The position numbers and the translations under genes were made by a program. Positions 8,354 to 16,877 of a DNA stretch of 64,000 nucleotides are shown piece by piece (the first letter of the stretch is position 1; each line of letters begins with the position of its first letter). Location: positions 228,877 through 292,876 of the forward strand of contig NZ_JAIQDG010000008.1 of NCBI RefSeq assembly GCF_020037125.1. The letters run 5' to 3'. The notes below the pieces were generated by a model. It saw only the letters and a program-made list of their open reading frames with translations, had not been told where the DNA came from and made no database searches. The DNA comes from Myxococcus sp. RHSTA-1-4. GTDB taxonomy: Bacteria > Myxococcota > Myxococcia > Myxococcales > Myxococcaceae.

Positions 8354-9148
8354 ATGTCTGAACCCACCCCTCCCGGGCCTGGCCCGGACGAGACGCTCGA
8401 CTCCATCGGCACGGCGGGAGTCCGGGTGCTCCAGCGACGGAGCGGCTATCGCTTCACGCTGGACGCGGTGCTGCTCGCCCACTTCGCGGCGACGGAGGGC
8501 ACGAGCACACGGGGGCTGATGCTGGAGCTGGGCGCGGGCAGTGGTGTGGTGTCCTTCCTGCTCGTGAAGCAGTTCGGCCTGGGTCCGGTGGATGCGCTGG
8601 AACTGCAGCCCGCCGTGTACGCGCGGCTGGAGCGCGCCGTGGCGCTCAACGCATGCGAAGGCCGCGTGAAGACACTGCTGGGAGACCTGCGGCGCATCCG
8701 TGAGGTGGTGCCCGGAGGCCAGTACGCGCACGTGGTGTCCAACCCACCGTTCCGCGTGGCGAGCGCGGGGGTGCGCAGTCCGGACGACGAGCGCGCCGTG
8801 TCCAAGTCGGAGGTGGCGTGCGACGCGAAGGACGTGGTGGCGGCGGCGCGCTACGCGCTGATGCCTGGGGGCCTCGTGAGCCTCGTGTACCCGGCCGCGC
8901 GGGTGGCGGAGGTGATGGGACTGCTCACCCAGGCGAAGCTGTACCCCTCGGTGCTGCGCTTCGTGCACTCACGCGTGGATGCTCCGGCCACGCGCTTCCT
9001 GGTGCATGCGGTGAGAGACCGGGACCGTGGGCTCGCCGTGCGTGCGCCGCTCATCGTCCACGGCGAGGGTCCGGGTGGCTACTCCGCGGAGGTGGCCGCG
9101 CTGATGGATGCGCCAGTCGCCGAGAGGCTCCCTCCGGGAGAAGAGTGA
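8354..9148 (+). CDS. TrmN6/YfiC-like tRNA1(Val) adenine-N6 methyltransferase
   Basis: A 264-aa class I SAM-dependent methyltransferase. Residues 24-47 (VRVLQRRSGYRFTLDAVLLAHFA) match the opening that is characteristic of the YfiC/TrmN6 family. SAM motif I is MLELGAGSGVVSFLL, followed by acidic LELQPA. Motif IV is NPPF, the signature of N6-adenine or N5-glutamine methylation. TrmN6 methylates A37 of tRNA1(Val). The gene is divergent from hipBA and may share its regulatory gap. It ends one base before the convergent stop of the next gene. Substrate assignment rests on overall similarity to the family, so a related N-methyltransferase target is possible. Confidence 0.85.
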   Translation: MSEPTPPGPGPDETLDSIGTAGVRVLQRRSGYRFTLDAVLLAHFAATEGTSTRGLMLELGAGSGVVSFLLVKQFGLGPVDALELQPAVYARLERAVALNACEGRVKTLLGDLRRIREVVPGGQYAHVVSNPPFRVASAGVRSPDDERAVSKSEVACDAKDVVAAARYALMPGGLVSLVYPAARVAEVMGLLTQAKLYPSVLRFVHSRVDAPATRFLVHAVRDRDRGLAVRAPLIVHGEGPGGYSAEVAALMDAPVAERLPPGEE

Positions 9149-9149
9149 G

Positions 9150-10082
9150 CTACGGAGCGCTCCCCAGTGCCTTCGTATTCGTCACCTGAATCCCACCGCC
9201 CTCCGACACGGTGACGAACATCTCGCTGCGCGCGGGTACCTCCAGCGTGGCCCGCCGCCGGGTCTTCCCAATCGTGAAGACGACCTCCAGGTCATGCGCT
9301 CCGGGCTTCACGTCGGTGAGGACCACGCTCGTCGTGTTGCTCGCGCCCCGGCGCGTTCCGTCGAGAGACACCGTGCACGGCTTCTGGCAGCGCACGTTGA
9401 GGTGTGACTCCACCTTCCTGCCCGCCTCCGCCCGGGCCTTCTCCGCGGCGCTCACGCTCCTGTGGTTCGTGAGCTTTACGTTCCCCTTCGAGTCACCGTA
9501 GAGGGTGGCCTCCGTGCCCGCGGGTATCTCCACGTAGCCGAGGAAGAGCCGCTGGTTGAGGAGCCCGCCGTGGGCCTCCACGCGCCGCCTTCCGGGCTCC
9601 ACGTCCTTGAACTCCCACGTCCGGTCGTCCCGGCGCAGGCCCCGGCGGCCGTCGAGCAGCACGGTGCAGTCCTCCGGGCAGCGCACGATGGCCACGCTCT
9701 TCTCCCCCGCCCCGGTCTCCGTCCGCGACTTCGCGCCCTCCCCTTCCGCCCACTCCGGCGTGCCGGGAGGAGGCGTGCTCCTCCGCTCCACCACGATGCG
9801 CTTGTTGCCGCCGAGGAAGACGCTCGCCTCGGCCACATCGGGGATGTCGGCGAAGCCAGCGACGAACGGGCGGCCCAGCACGCCCGTGGCCTCCACCCGC
9901 CGCGAGCCCGGGGCGATGCCCTTGAACTCCCAGGTGGAGTCCGTCACCCGCAGTCCCCGCTTTCCATCGAGCACCACCGTGCACTTCTCCGTGCAGCGCA
10001 CGCGCACGGTGACGCCGTCCTCCGCCACGGCCGGAGAGGACAGCAACAACACCAGGGATGGCAGGAGCCCGCGCGGGAACAT
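9150..10082 (-). CDS. Secreted protein with three PEGA-like repeats, each with a Cys pair
   Basis: A 310-aa protein beginning with a clear signal peptide (MFPRGLLPSLVLLLSSPAVAED). Three repeats of about 75-80 residues follow. Each has the sequence R-C-x3-C-T-V-x-LDG near its start (RCTEKCTVVLDG, RCPEDCTVLLDG, RCQKPCTVSLDG), then a G-x-(R/H)-x-(V/L)-E turn, an I/V-P strand and a closing VxxT strand. This is the general pattern of PEGA-type surface domains, with an added C-x3-C pair per repeat that could form a small disulphide in the periplasm. The exact function is unknown. ATG 10080-10082 was chosen for the signal peptide; longer upstream reading is low-complexity. Confidence 0.8.
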   Translation of the reverse strand: MFPRGLLPSLVLLLSSPAVAEDGVTVRVRCTEKCTVVLDGKRGLRVTDSTWEFKGIAPGSRRVEATGVLGRPFVAGFADIPDVAEASVFLGGNKRIVVERRSTPPPGTPEWAEGEGAKSRTETGAGEKSVAIVRCPEDCTVLLDGRRGLRRDDRTWEFKDVEPGRRRVEAHGGLLNQRLFLGYVEIPAGTEATLYGDSKGNVKLTNHRSVSAAEKARAEAGRKVESHLNVRCQKPCTVSLDGTRRGASNTTSVVLTDVKPGAHDLEVVFTIGKTRRRATLEVPARSEMFVTVSEGGGIQVTNTKALGSAP

Positions 10083-10304
10083 GGCGGCACCGAGTCTCGC
10101 GCCACGCTGGCACCCAGGTCGAGCCACCCGGTGCACCCGGCCCGGAACGGCCCCGGGCCTCGGGCCGGAGGAGGGACGACGCGCCGCCGGCACGCCTGCC
10201 GGCCGAGTAGGGGCGGCATGACTCAAGGTGCCATGAGGAGGAGCCGGCCCCAACGTACCCAGGTTTCCGATGGGCCTCAGGGCCCCCATGCAGGAGGAGA
10301 GGGA

Positions 10305-10811
10305 ATGAACGTGGCGATGCTGACCGAGCAACCGAGCATCCTCAAGGCGGCGGCCCTGGTGCCTCCGCGTCTGGCACTCGGGTCGTCGATGGTGGTGCAC
10401 GGCGTGAGCAAGCTGCGCAAGGAGGGCGCGGAGCAGGCCGCGGGCTTCTTCGAGCAGATTGGCCTCAAGCCGGCCAGGCCGCTGGTGCTGGCCACGGGGC
10501 TGACGGAGCTGCTCGCGGGTGTGAGCTCCATCCTGGGCTTCGCCACCCGGCCCGCGGCGCTGGGCGTGCTCATCACCCAGGCCTTCGCCATCGCCAAGGT
10601 TCACGCTTCCAAGGGCTTCGACAGCTCGAAGGGTGGTTTCGAGTTCAACCTCGCGCTGGCGTCCATCGCCCTCGGGCTGCTGCTGCGCGGGCCCGGGCAG
10701 ATTTCCGTCCACAGCGCCCTGGAGCGCAAGGCGAAGCGCAAGGAGCTGAGGCGCCTCCGGCTGCTGCCTCGTCAGCGCCGCCGCTCCGTGTTGCTGGACC
10801 TGCTGGGCTGA
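10305..10811 (+). CDS. DoxX-family membrane protein
   Basis: A 168-aa protein with the DoxX pattern: PPRLALGSSMVVHGVSKLRKEGAEQAAGFFEQIG, a helix at LVLATGLTELLAGVSSILG, a second hydrophobic helix at PAALGVLITQAFAIAKVH, the conserved FEFNLALASIALGLLLRGPG segment, and a basic C-terminal tail. DoxX proteins are four-helix inner-membrane proteins, variously linked to thiol redox and respiration; the substrate is not known. The ATG at 10305 is preceded by AGGAGGAGAGGGA, an excellent Shine-Dalgarno, and longer in-frame readings upstream lack membrane character. An inverted repeat about 30 bp downstream (ACACACCC/GGGTGTGT, 10841-10871) may be its terminator. Confidence 0.87.
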   Translation: MNVAMLTEQPSILKAAALVPPRLALGSSMVVHGVSKLRKEGAEQAAGFFEQIGLKPARPLVLATGLTELLAGVSSILGFATRPAALGVLITQAFAIAKVHASKGFDSSKGGFEFNLALASIALGLLLRGPGQISVHSALERKAKRKELRRLRLLPRQRRRSVLLDLLG

Positions 10812-10953
10812 CGCTTCACGCGCGCTCGCTGCACGCTGCCACACACCCCGTCACCCTGGCCGAGGGTGTGTGTGTCGCCTGCCCGGCTCCTGGTGGGGCG
10901 AGCGCATGCCAATCGCCCCCGGACGCCCGCGAGGCCCGTAATATGCGCGGGCC

Positions 10954-12897
10954 ATGCCTTCGTCCGTCTTCCTCATGCTGGCGCTCGCCACCACGCCGGG
11001 TGCTCCCCCGGCGCGTGAGCCCGCCCACGACTTCTCCACAACCCAGGCCCGCTCCGCCGAGCTGCTCTCCACGGCAGGCACCGCGTCCGTGAAGGCCGCG
11101 GTCGGCGGTGACGCGCGCTCACGGCCCGCCGAGCTGCTGTCCACCGCGGGCACCGCGTCCGTGCGAGCCGTGGTCCGGGAGGAGGATGCCGGCTCCAGGC
11201 CCACGGCCGCCGACGCCACCGTCGCGGGCAATGGGTCCGTGAAGGCCGTGGCCGAGGACCTCGCGCGGGCCCGCATCGCCAGTGCCGCGGTGCTCGCGGG
11301 CGATGGGTCCGTGAAGGCCGCGGTCCGGGAGGATGCGCGCACCGGGCCCACCATCGTCCCTGTCGCCGCGCCGGAGTCCCCTTCGTCCGGGGCCTCCGGT
11401 GGAATGAACGTTCCTTCCACGTCCGCCGCCGCCGAGCCGGGGTCCCCCTCGTCCGGGGCCGCCCCTGGAACGAACGTTCCTTCCATCTCCGACCTCGGCC
11501 AGGCCGCTGCGCAGGCGGGTGCCGGGGCCCTGCGCGCCGCCGCCATGGCCCTGCGCTCGGACTCCACCGCTCCCGCCGTGGCCGACGCGGACGCGAGCTA
11601 CACCCGTGGCCTCGAGGCCCTCAAGGCGAAGGACACCCGCACCGCCATCACCGAGCTGTCGGCCTGTGTGGAGGCCGCCCCGTCGCGCGTGGACTGCCGC
11701 TGGGAGCTGGGCTGGGCGTATCAGGTGGAGGGCCGCTGGACGGACGCCCTCACCCAGTGGACCGAGGTGAAGAAGCTCGCACCGGACCACCCGGACCTGG
11801 AGACGGCGCTGGCCCAGGCCCGTGGCCAGGCCTCCCTCCAGGAGAAGCTCGCGCGCGGGCCCCAGGCCAGCAACCGCCCTCCCCCGCCTCCGGGTGCGAA
11901 GGTGCGCATCCGCGCGGTGGGTGACGTCATGCTCGGCACCACCGTGCCGGAGGGGCACCTGCCCCCGGACGGCGCCGCAAGCGTCATCGCCGGCGTGCGC
12001 CCGCTGCTGGAGGACGCGGACCTCACCTTCGTCAACCTCGAGGGTCCGCTGTGCGACGGCGGCAAGACGACCAAGTGCCGCTCGAAGGGGAACTGCTACG
12101 CGTTCCGCTCGCCCACGTCGTACGGGCAGGTGCTCAAGGACGCCGGTGTGGACGTGGCGTCCACGGCGAACAACCACTCGGGCGACTTCGGCGAGGTGTG
12201 CCGCCGCGAGACGGAGGCCACGCTCGACGCGCTGGGCATCCCCTGGAGCGGCCCTCCTGGCTCCATCGCCACCGTGGAGCGCAACGGCCTGCGCATCGGC
12301 GTGGTGGCCTTCCACACGTCGCCCTCGTGCAACCACCTCAACAACCTGGCCACGGCCACGGCATTGGTGGGCGCGGCGGCGGCGGAGCATGACCTCGTCG
12401 TCGTCTCCTTCCACGGCGGCGCCGAGGGCAGCAAGGCGCTCCACGTTCCGCAAGGACGCGAGATGTTCTTCGGCGAGGACCGCGGAGATTTGCGCACCTT
12501 CGCCCGCGCGGTGGTGGACGCGGGCGCGCACCTGGTGCTCGGCCACGGCCCGCACGTGGCGCGAGGCATGGAGTTCTACAAGGGCCGGCTCATCGCCTAC
12601 TCCATGGGCAACTTCGCCACCTACGGCCGCTTCACCCTCACGGGTGCGCAGGGGCTGGGCATGGTGCTGGAGGTGGAACTCGACGGTGAGGGCCGCTTCA
12701 ACTCGGGCCGCATCCTCCCCACGAGGCAAATCGAGAAGGGCATCGCCGTGCCGGACCCGAGCGGCGCCGTCATCAAGCTCGTGCGCGGACTCACCGCCGA
12801 GGACTTCCCCGACACGGGCGCGCGCATCTCCGAGGACGGCACCGTGAAGCCCGCGGGCCAGGGCCCCGTCTCCGCCGTCACCGGCGGCGCGCGGTAG
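10954..12897 (+). CDS. CapA/PgsA-type metallophosphatase-fold protein with TPR and a repeat-rich N-terminus
   Basis: A 647-aa protein. After a signal-like start there is a ~190-residue low-complexity part with internal repeats (AELLSTAGTASV twice, GNGSVKAV and GDGSVKAAV, and two copies of SPSSGAxxGxNVPS). Residues of about 210-290 look like TPR units (YTRGLEALKAKDTRTAITELSACVEAAP). Residues of about 310-600 match the CapA fold: VRAVGDVMLG, DLTFVNLEGPL, STANNHSGDFG, SFHGGAEG and VLGHGPHVARGMEFYKGRLIAYSMGNFA, including the metal-binding D, N and H positions. CapA/PgsA proteins act in poly-gamma-glutamate or capsule production; here the extracytoplasmic localisation is inferred from the leader. 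Confidence 0.85.
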   Translation: MPSSVFLMLALATTPGAPPAREPAHDFSTTQARSAELLSTAGTASVKAAVGGDARSRPAELLSTAGTASVRAVVREEDAGSRPTAADATVAGNGSVKAVAEDLARARIASAAVLAGDGSVKAAVREDARTGPTIVPVAAPESPSSGASGGMNVPSTSAAAEPGSPSSGAAPGTNVPSISDLGQAAAQAGAGALRAAAMALRSDSTAPAVADADASYTRGLEALKAKDTRTAITELSACVEAAPSRVDCRWELGWAYQVEGRWTDALTQWTEVKKLAPDHPDLETALAQARGQASLQEKLARGPQASNRPPPPPGAKVRIRAVGDVMLGTTVPEGHLPPDGAASVIAGVRPLLEDADLTFVNLEGPLCDGGKTTKCRSKGNCYAFRSPTSYGQVLKDAGVDVASTANNHSGDFGEVCRRETEATLDALGIPWSGPPGSIATVERNGLRIGVVAFHTSPSCNHLNNLATATALVGAAAAEHDLVVVSFHGGAEGSKALHVPQGREMFFGEDRGDLRTFARAVVDAGAHLVLGHGPHVARGMEFYKGRLIAYSMGNFATYGRFTLTGAQGLGMVLEVELDGEGRFNSGRILPTRQIEKGIAVPDPSGAVIKLVRGLTAEDFPDTGARISEDGTVKPAGQGPVSAVTGGAR

Positions 12898-12904
12898 TAC
12901 CCAA

Positions 12905-14122
12905 TCAGGTGCTCTCCTCCGCCTCGCGGGCGTAGCGGGCCACGATGCGAATCATGTCCTTCACGCGTGGCTCCCTGGCTTGAACGTAGATGAGCTCTCT
13001 CGAGCGGTTTCCGAGCTGACGGAAGGCCGCGTAGAAGAGGGTGTGGACGAAAGAATGGGTGATGAGGCGGACCTCTGAAAGCTTGATGCACACGGGTCGT
13101 CCCGCCGTGACTTCAGGCAGGAGCAGTTCGTCCCGGATACGGCGGGCCTGGGACTTGTCCTCCACGAGCCCCGCGGCCGCGGGTGTTATCTCCACCTGCC
13201 GTGCATCGGGTGGAGGTGGTGTCCACTGCACGGGCTGAGACTTGCGGTTATCGAGGTCCGCCGCGAGCAACGCCTCGGTCTGGGCCCAGACCTTCTGCGC
13301 CTGCGAGGGCCGGAAGGAGACCGCAACGAGGGTGCCCCGCCACGGTGTGGCGAGTTGCGCGACCTCCTCTTCCTCGGGCCGGGTACTTCGGACCTGCCCG
13401 GAACCGGAGAGAAGGACGAACTGACCGCCGGTGTTTATCGCCGCGCTTCGCACATAGAACAGGCCAATGCCCGCATTGTCCTGAGTGGCCGACGCCCCAC
13501 TGACACGCCACTGGATGGCGGCGTTGAGTGCCTGGGTGTCCGTCAGGTCCATTCCGTGCTTGCGCCGTATGTCGCTCGGCACGCCATTCCCCGTATCCAC
13601 CACCGCGAGGCTGACCCGATCCGATTGTGGGAAGTAGCTGCAGCAGACAAAGGCGCCTGACTCGCTGTTCGAGTGCTCGTGGACGTTGTTGAGGATCTCC
13701 CCCACGCACTTCAGGACGACCGCTCGTTGATTATCGTCCTGCAGGCGCAGGATGGGGGTCAGGCGTCTGAACAGCTCGGGGCGTTCTTCCTGGCTCGTGA
13801 TGCGGGTGGGAGGCAGGTAGTCCTCCTGCGGAATACCGGCCGAGGGCCGCCCCGCCAGAGCGGACAGCAGGCCGGTGCGCCACAGATAGGGAGATTTGAG
13901 GGAGTCATCGATGTGCAGCGTGACTCCCCGACTCCGTAGATGGGTTGACCATGCCGCGAGGCAGGCGAGTGCGGCGGGCTCTGCATGGGTGACAGGACGC
14001 TCGGACCTGATGCGGAGGTGCGAATGGGACTCCTCCCACCTCCAGGTACCACCAATGGGTCCCTCGCCTGCCAGGCTGAGAAGGAGCGACTCAGGAATGA
14101 CAATGTCGGCGGCGGTAGACAT
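12905..14122 (-). CDS. HATPase (GHKL) protein with C-terminal STAS-like DUF4325 domain
   Basis: A 405-aa soluble protein. The N-terminal ~100 residues (GVTLHIDDSLKSPYLWRTGLL) look STAS-like. The middle is a GHKL ATPase with an N box (VLKCVGEILNNVHEHSNS), G1 (VVDTGNGVPS) and G2 (DNAGIGLFYV). The C-terminus (ARRIRDELLLPEVTAGRPVCIKL, then RLITHSFVHTLFYAAF) resembles STAS-like DUF4325. No transmembrane helix or phospho-accepting His domain is seen, so a classical sensor kinase is unlikely; anti-sigma or other regulatory action on a partner is more plausible. It is divergent from the gene at 14325, with about 200 bp between. Base use is less GC-biased than in its neighbours, which hints at acquisition. 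Confidence 0.8.
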   Translation of the reverse strand: MSTAADIVIPESLLLSLAGEGPIGGTWRWEESHSHLRIRSERPVTHAEPAALACLAAWSTHLRSRGVTLHIDDSLKSPYLWRTGLLSALAGRPSAGIPQEDYLPPTRITSQEERPELFRRLTPILRLQDDNQRAVVLKCVGEILNNVHEHSNSESGAFVCCSYFPQSDRVSLAVVDTGNGVPSDIRRKHGMDLTDTQALNAAIQWRVSGASATQDNAGIGLFYVRSAAINTGGQFVLLSGSGQVRSTRPEEEEVAQLATPWRGTLVAVSFRPSQAQKVWAQTEALLAADLDNRKSQPVQWTPPPPDARQVEITPAAAGLVEDKSQARRIRDELLLPEVTAGRPVCIKLSEVRLITHSFVHTLFYAAFRQLGNRSRELIYVQAREPRVKDMIRIVARYAREAEEST

Positions 14123-14280
14123 GGGCGGATATTGACACGCCGGACCAACGTGATTACGAACACCTTGGCTTCAGATGCACCCATCGTAAGCACTGGGGCC
14201 ACCAATCTGGCGAACCGCGCTCCACGGGAGCAAAACCGTTCTCCAGAATGATGCCGCTACGAAGGCATCCAGCTTATTCC

Positions 14281-14314
14281 GGGGCGAGCAGGTAACTGCT
14301 CGCCCCTTTATTTT
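14281..14314 (+). terminator. Perfect intrinsic terminator hairpin just before a start codon
   Basis: GGGGCGAGCAG (14281-14291), a GTAA loop and CTGCTCGCCCC (14296-14306) form an 11-bp perfect stem, followed at once by TTTATTTT (14307-14314). The ATG of the next gene lies 11 bases after this tract. Nothing annotated on the plus strand upstream would need terminating, since the gene to the left is on the other strand. It is therefore either the 3' end of a short RNA from 14123-14314 or a 5' attenuator of the gene at 14325. Confidence 0.85.
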
Positions 14315-14324
14315 GGGCAGAGCC

Positions 14325-15266
14325 ATGCAATGGAACGAGGACCGCGTCCGGAAGTTGCTCCAGCGTGCCGAGCCGTACTTGCGCTCCTCTCGGGAGGGTG
14401 TCCTGGGAGCGAGGCTCGGCTTGATGTTGCGGCAGCTCGATGGCGAGTTCCATTCGCGTGTGTTGGGGGATGCCTCGCTGAGGTTGCTGCTGGCCCGGTT
14501 TCCCGACCTCGGGCATGTGGCTGGAGACACTGTCAGCAAGGACTTCCGCTTCTTCTTCAATGGAGCCGCTCCGCTTCTTCCCGGCGGAGAAGGCACCCGG
14601 ACTCCCTCGGCCGAAGCCAACGCACGCATGGGACCGGCCGAGGCTGACCCTGTCTTCTGGGGTGCGTTGACGCACGGAAGCTCCACGGAAGCGGTGTACG
14701 TCGACCTGCACACCCAGCATGTGGTCAGCGCCGCGCTCTCACCCGAGGGTCAACCCGGCGCTCCCGTCTCTGAAGAACCCGAGAGATACCTCCGGGTCGC
14801 GGTGATACCCGAGGAGCACGTGCGAGATGAGGCACATGCGCTTGTCGAGAAGGCGGGTTCGGAGGAGACGCGGGAATCCCTCAGCCGTGCCCTGGCGAGG
14901 GGGGTCGACTCCTTCGAAAGCGCCATCAAGGGCAGCTCCTTGGAGGAGCAGTGGCGTCAAGCCTTCCACCGCTGTGTCGTGGCGCATGCGCACTCATGGC
15001 TCGCCGCGCACGGTCTACAGCCGGGCCGCTTCTTCCGGGTGAAGGCCAGCGCCCCCGTGCGTAAGCCTCCTCAGCAGAACATGATGCGGCAGCCGCGCAC
15101 GGCCCTGCTTACGGGAAGCCAGTTGCGACGGCTCATCCTCGAAGCCGTGCGGCGGATGCCCGAGGAGGACCTGCTCAACCTGCAGATTCCATTGAAGTAC
15201 CTGGTCGACACCCAGGCCGCTGTGGAGCCCTCTCCGAAGCTTGGAGGTGAGACGCTCCCCCAGTAA
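14325..15266 (+). CDS. Unrecognised protein, possible winged-helix N-terminus
   Basis: A 313-aa protein of unknown function. The N-terminal ~80 residues (MLRQLDGEFHSRVLGDASLRLLLARFPDLGHVAGD) have the rhythm of an OST-HTH/LOTUS-like winged helix, which is only suggestive. The rest is mixed helix and strand, with the conspicuous RYLRVAVIPEEHVRDEAH and a helical segment ending DLLNLQIPLKYLV. No transmembrane helix or catalytic motif is seen. ATG 14325 is used; a TTG four codons earlier (14313) is possible but lies in the terminator's T-tract. The gene is divergent from the HATPase-STAS gene and may work with it, as the pair shows similar, less GC-extreme base use. Confidence in being a real gene is high; function is open. 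Confidence 0.7.
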   Translation: MQWNEDRVRKLLQRAEPYLRSSREGVLGARLGLMLRQLDGEFHSRVLGDASLRLLLARFPDLGHVAGDTVSKDFRFFFNGAAPLLPGGEGTRTPSAEANARMGPAEADPVFWGALTHGSSTEAVYVDLHTQHVVSAALSPEGQPGAPVSEEPERYLRVAVIPEEHVRDEAHALVEKAGSEETRESLSRALARGVDSFESAIKGSSLEEQWRQAFHRCVVAHAHSWLAAHGLQPGRFFRVKASAPVRKPPQQNMMRQPRTALLTGSQLRRLILEAVRRMPEEDLLNLQIPLKYLVDTQAAVEPSPKLGGETLPQ

Positions 15267-15535
15267 GCACTTCGGAACCTTCCCGACCTCCGCGCACCCG
15301 CGACCACGGGTGCGCCGTCCGTCCGCACGCGTTTTCCACGTGAGACGCGAGAGCCGTGGCGCGAAGTCGCGAGCGCCGTGTCACATCCGCGTCTCCTGGG
15401 ACGTCCGTGCGCTGTCACCCATCGCACGGTGAAGCCCGGCTGCTGGCCCTGCCGCCCATCGCGTCATTGCGGCTCAAAGCATGACGCGAGCAGCGAGAGC
15501 GCGGAGCCCGGCCGTGCGCTACAAGGACGTCTGCC

Positions 15536-16774
15536 GTGCGCGCACTTCGACTGCCACGCCTCTCCTCGCTCCGCGCCTTCGACCATCCTGGCTACTTCGC
15601 TGTGTGGCTGGGAGCCCTGGTCTCCACCATTGGCACGTGGATGGAGACGGTGGCCATGGGCGTGTACGTCACGCAGGAGACGGGCCGCGCCGAGTGGACG
15701 GGTGGCATCGTCGCGCTCACCTATCTGCCATCCGTGGTGCTGTCGCCGCTGGGCGGGGCGCTGGCGGACCGGTTCGACCGGCGCGCGTACGTGGCGCTGG
15801 GCACGGTGGTGCAGTTGCTGCTCGCGGGCGTGCTGACGGTGCTGGCCTTCACGCACCAGCTCAGCGTGCCCGTGGTGGGCGTCGTCTCGTTCCTCAACGG
15901 CTGCGCGAGCACGCTCATCAACCCGGCCTTCTCCGCGATGCTCGCGGAGCTGGTGCCTCCGCGGGATTTGCACAGCGCCATGAGCCTCAACTCGGCGCAG
16001 TACAACCTGGGGCGCATCGCGGGCCCGGCGCTGGCCGCGGTGGTGCTGGGAGTGGGTGGGCCGTCCTGGGCGCTGCTCGTCAACACGCTGTCCTTCGTCG
16101 CGGTGCTGGTGGCGCTGTCGCGGGTGCAGATGCCTCCGCGCGAGACGGCGAAGGGCTCGCGGGGACTGTGGAAGGAGATTGCCCACGGCTTCTCGGTGGC
16201 GCGTGGGGACGCGGACATCTCGTTGATGCTGTGGAGCACGCTGCTCGTGGCGGCGCTGGTGGCGCCCTTCATCGGCCTGGTGCCGGTGTTCGCCATCCGC
16301 GAGTTCGGCCAGGGCGCCGCCGCGACGTCGCTGCTCGTCACCTGCCAGGGCGCGGGCGCGGTGACGGCGGCGCTGGTGGTGGGCACGCTCGTGGACTCGC
16401 TGGGGCAGCGGCGGCTGCTGGGCTACCTGTCGCTCTCCATCGGCGCGGTGTCGGCGCTCTACTGGCTGTCCCCGACGCTGCCGGTGGCGGCGGTGGGCAT
16501 GTTCGTGCTCGGCGCCAACTACATGATGCTGATGAGCGGCACGCACACGTACTGCCAGTCGCGCGTGCCGCGTGAGCTGCAGGCGCGGGTGAGCAGCCTC
16601 TACAGCATGGTGCTCGGCGGCGGTTACGCGGCCGGCGTGTGGGGCCTGGGCGCGCTGGCGGACCGCGTGGGCCTGCGCTTCGTCACCGTGAGCGCCAGCG
16701 TCCTGTTCCTCGCGCTGGTGCTGACGCTGCGCCTGCTGCGGCCGAGCCGGTTCGAGGGCACGGAAGCGTTGTAG
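15536..16774 (+). CDS. MFS transporter of the EntS/MFS_3 type
   Basis: A 412-aa membrane protein with about 12 hydrophobic segments. The first loop has the MFS signature in GALADRFDRRAYVALG. The opening FDHPGYFAVWLGALVSTIGTWM and the ASTLINPAFSAMLAELVPPRDLHSAMSLNS segment are typical of the MFS_3 (EntS-like) subgroup, which exports small molecules such as siderophores. The second half has GAVTAALVVGTLVDSLGQRRLLG. The GTG start at 15536 gives the canonical N-terminus. It stands alone on the plus strand with 269 bp of plain intergenic sequence before it. The exported compound cannot be deduced. Confidence 0.9.
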   Translation: MRALRLPRLSSLRAFDHPGYFAVWLGALVSTIGTWMETVAMGVYVTQETGRAEWTGGIVALTYLPSVVLSPLGGALADRFDRRAYVALGTVVQLLLAGVLTVLAFTHQLSVPVVGVVSFLNGCASTLINPAFSAMLAELVPPRDLHSAMSLNSAQYNLGRIAGPALAAVVLGVGGPSWALLVNTLSFVAVLVALSRVQMPPRETAKGSRGLWKEIAHGFSVARGDADISLMLWSTLLVAALVAPFIGLVPVFAIREFGQGAAATSLLVTCQGAGAVTAALVVGTLVDSLGQRRLLGYLSLSIGAVSALYWLSPTLPVAAVGMFVLGANYMMLMSGTHTYCQSRVPRELQARVSSLYSMVLGGGYAAGVWGLGALADRVGLRFVTVSASVLFLALVLTLRLLRPSRFEGTEAL

Positions 16775-16845
16775 TCATCGGATGTCCGGGGTGGGGACCC
16801 TCATGAGGTCCCACCGCGGCGAGTGGACTCCCAGGACACAGCGCA

Positions 16846-16877
16846 CCGGCGGTGTTGCCTGACAGGCAACACGCCGG
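16846..16877. repeat. Long palindrome upstream of the ppiC operon
   Basis: TGTTGCCTG (16853-16861), one base, and CAGGCAACA (16863-16871) form a perfect palindrome. It is extended by CCGGCG/CGCCGG outside, with one bulged G. It lies 72 bp after the MFS stop and 128 bp before ppiC. No T-tract follows, so an operator or a bacterial interspersed palindrome is as likely as a terminator. Confidence 0.55.

Noticed and set aside
9462..10304. A long N-terminal extension of the DoxX frame
   Set aside because: It is antisense to the three-repeat protein and low-complexity; a strong Shine-Dalgarno marks the start at 10305.
14141..14280. A tRNA-like attachment site before the terminator at 14281
   Set aside because: No T-loop motif or acceptor-stem pairing could be built, and no integrase is nearby.
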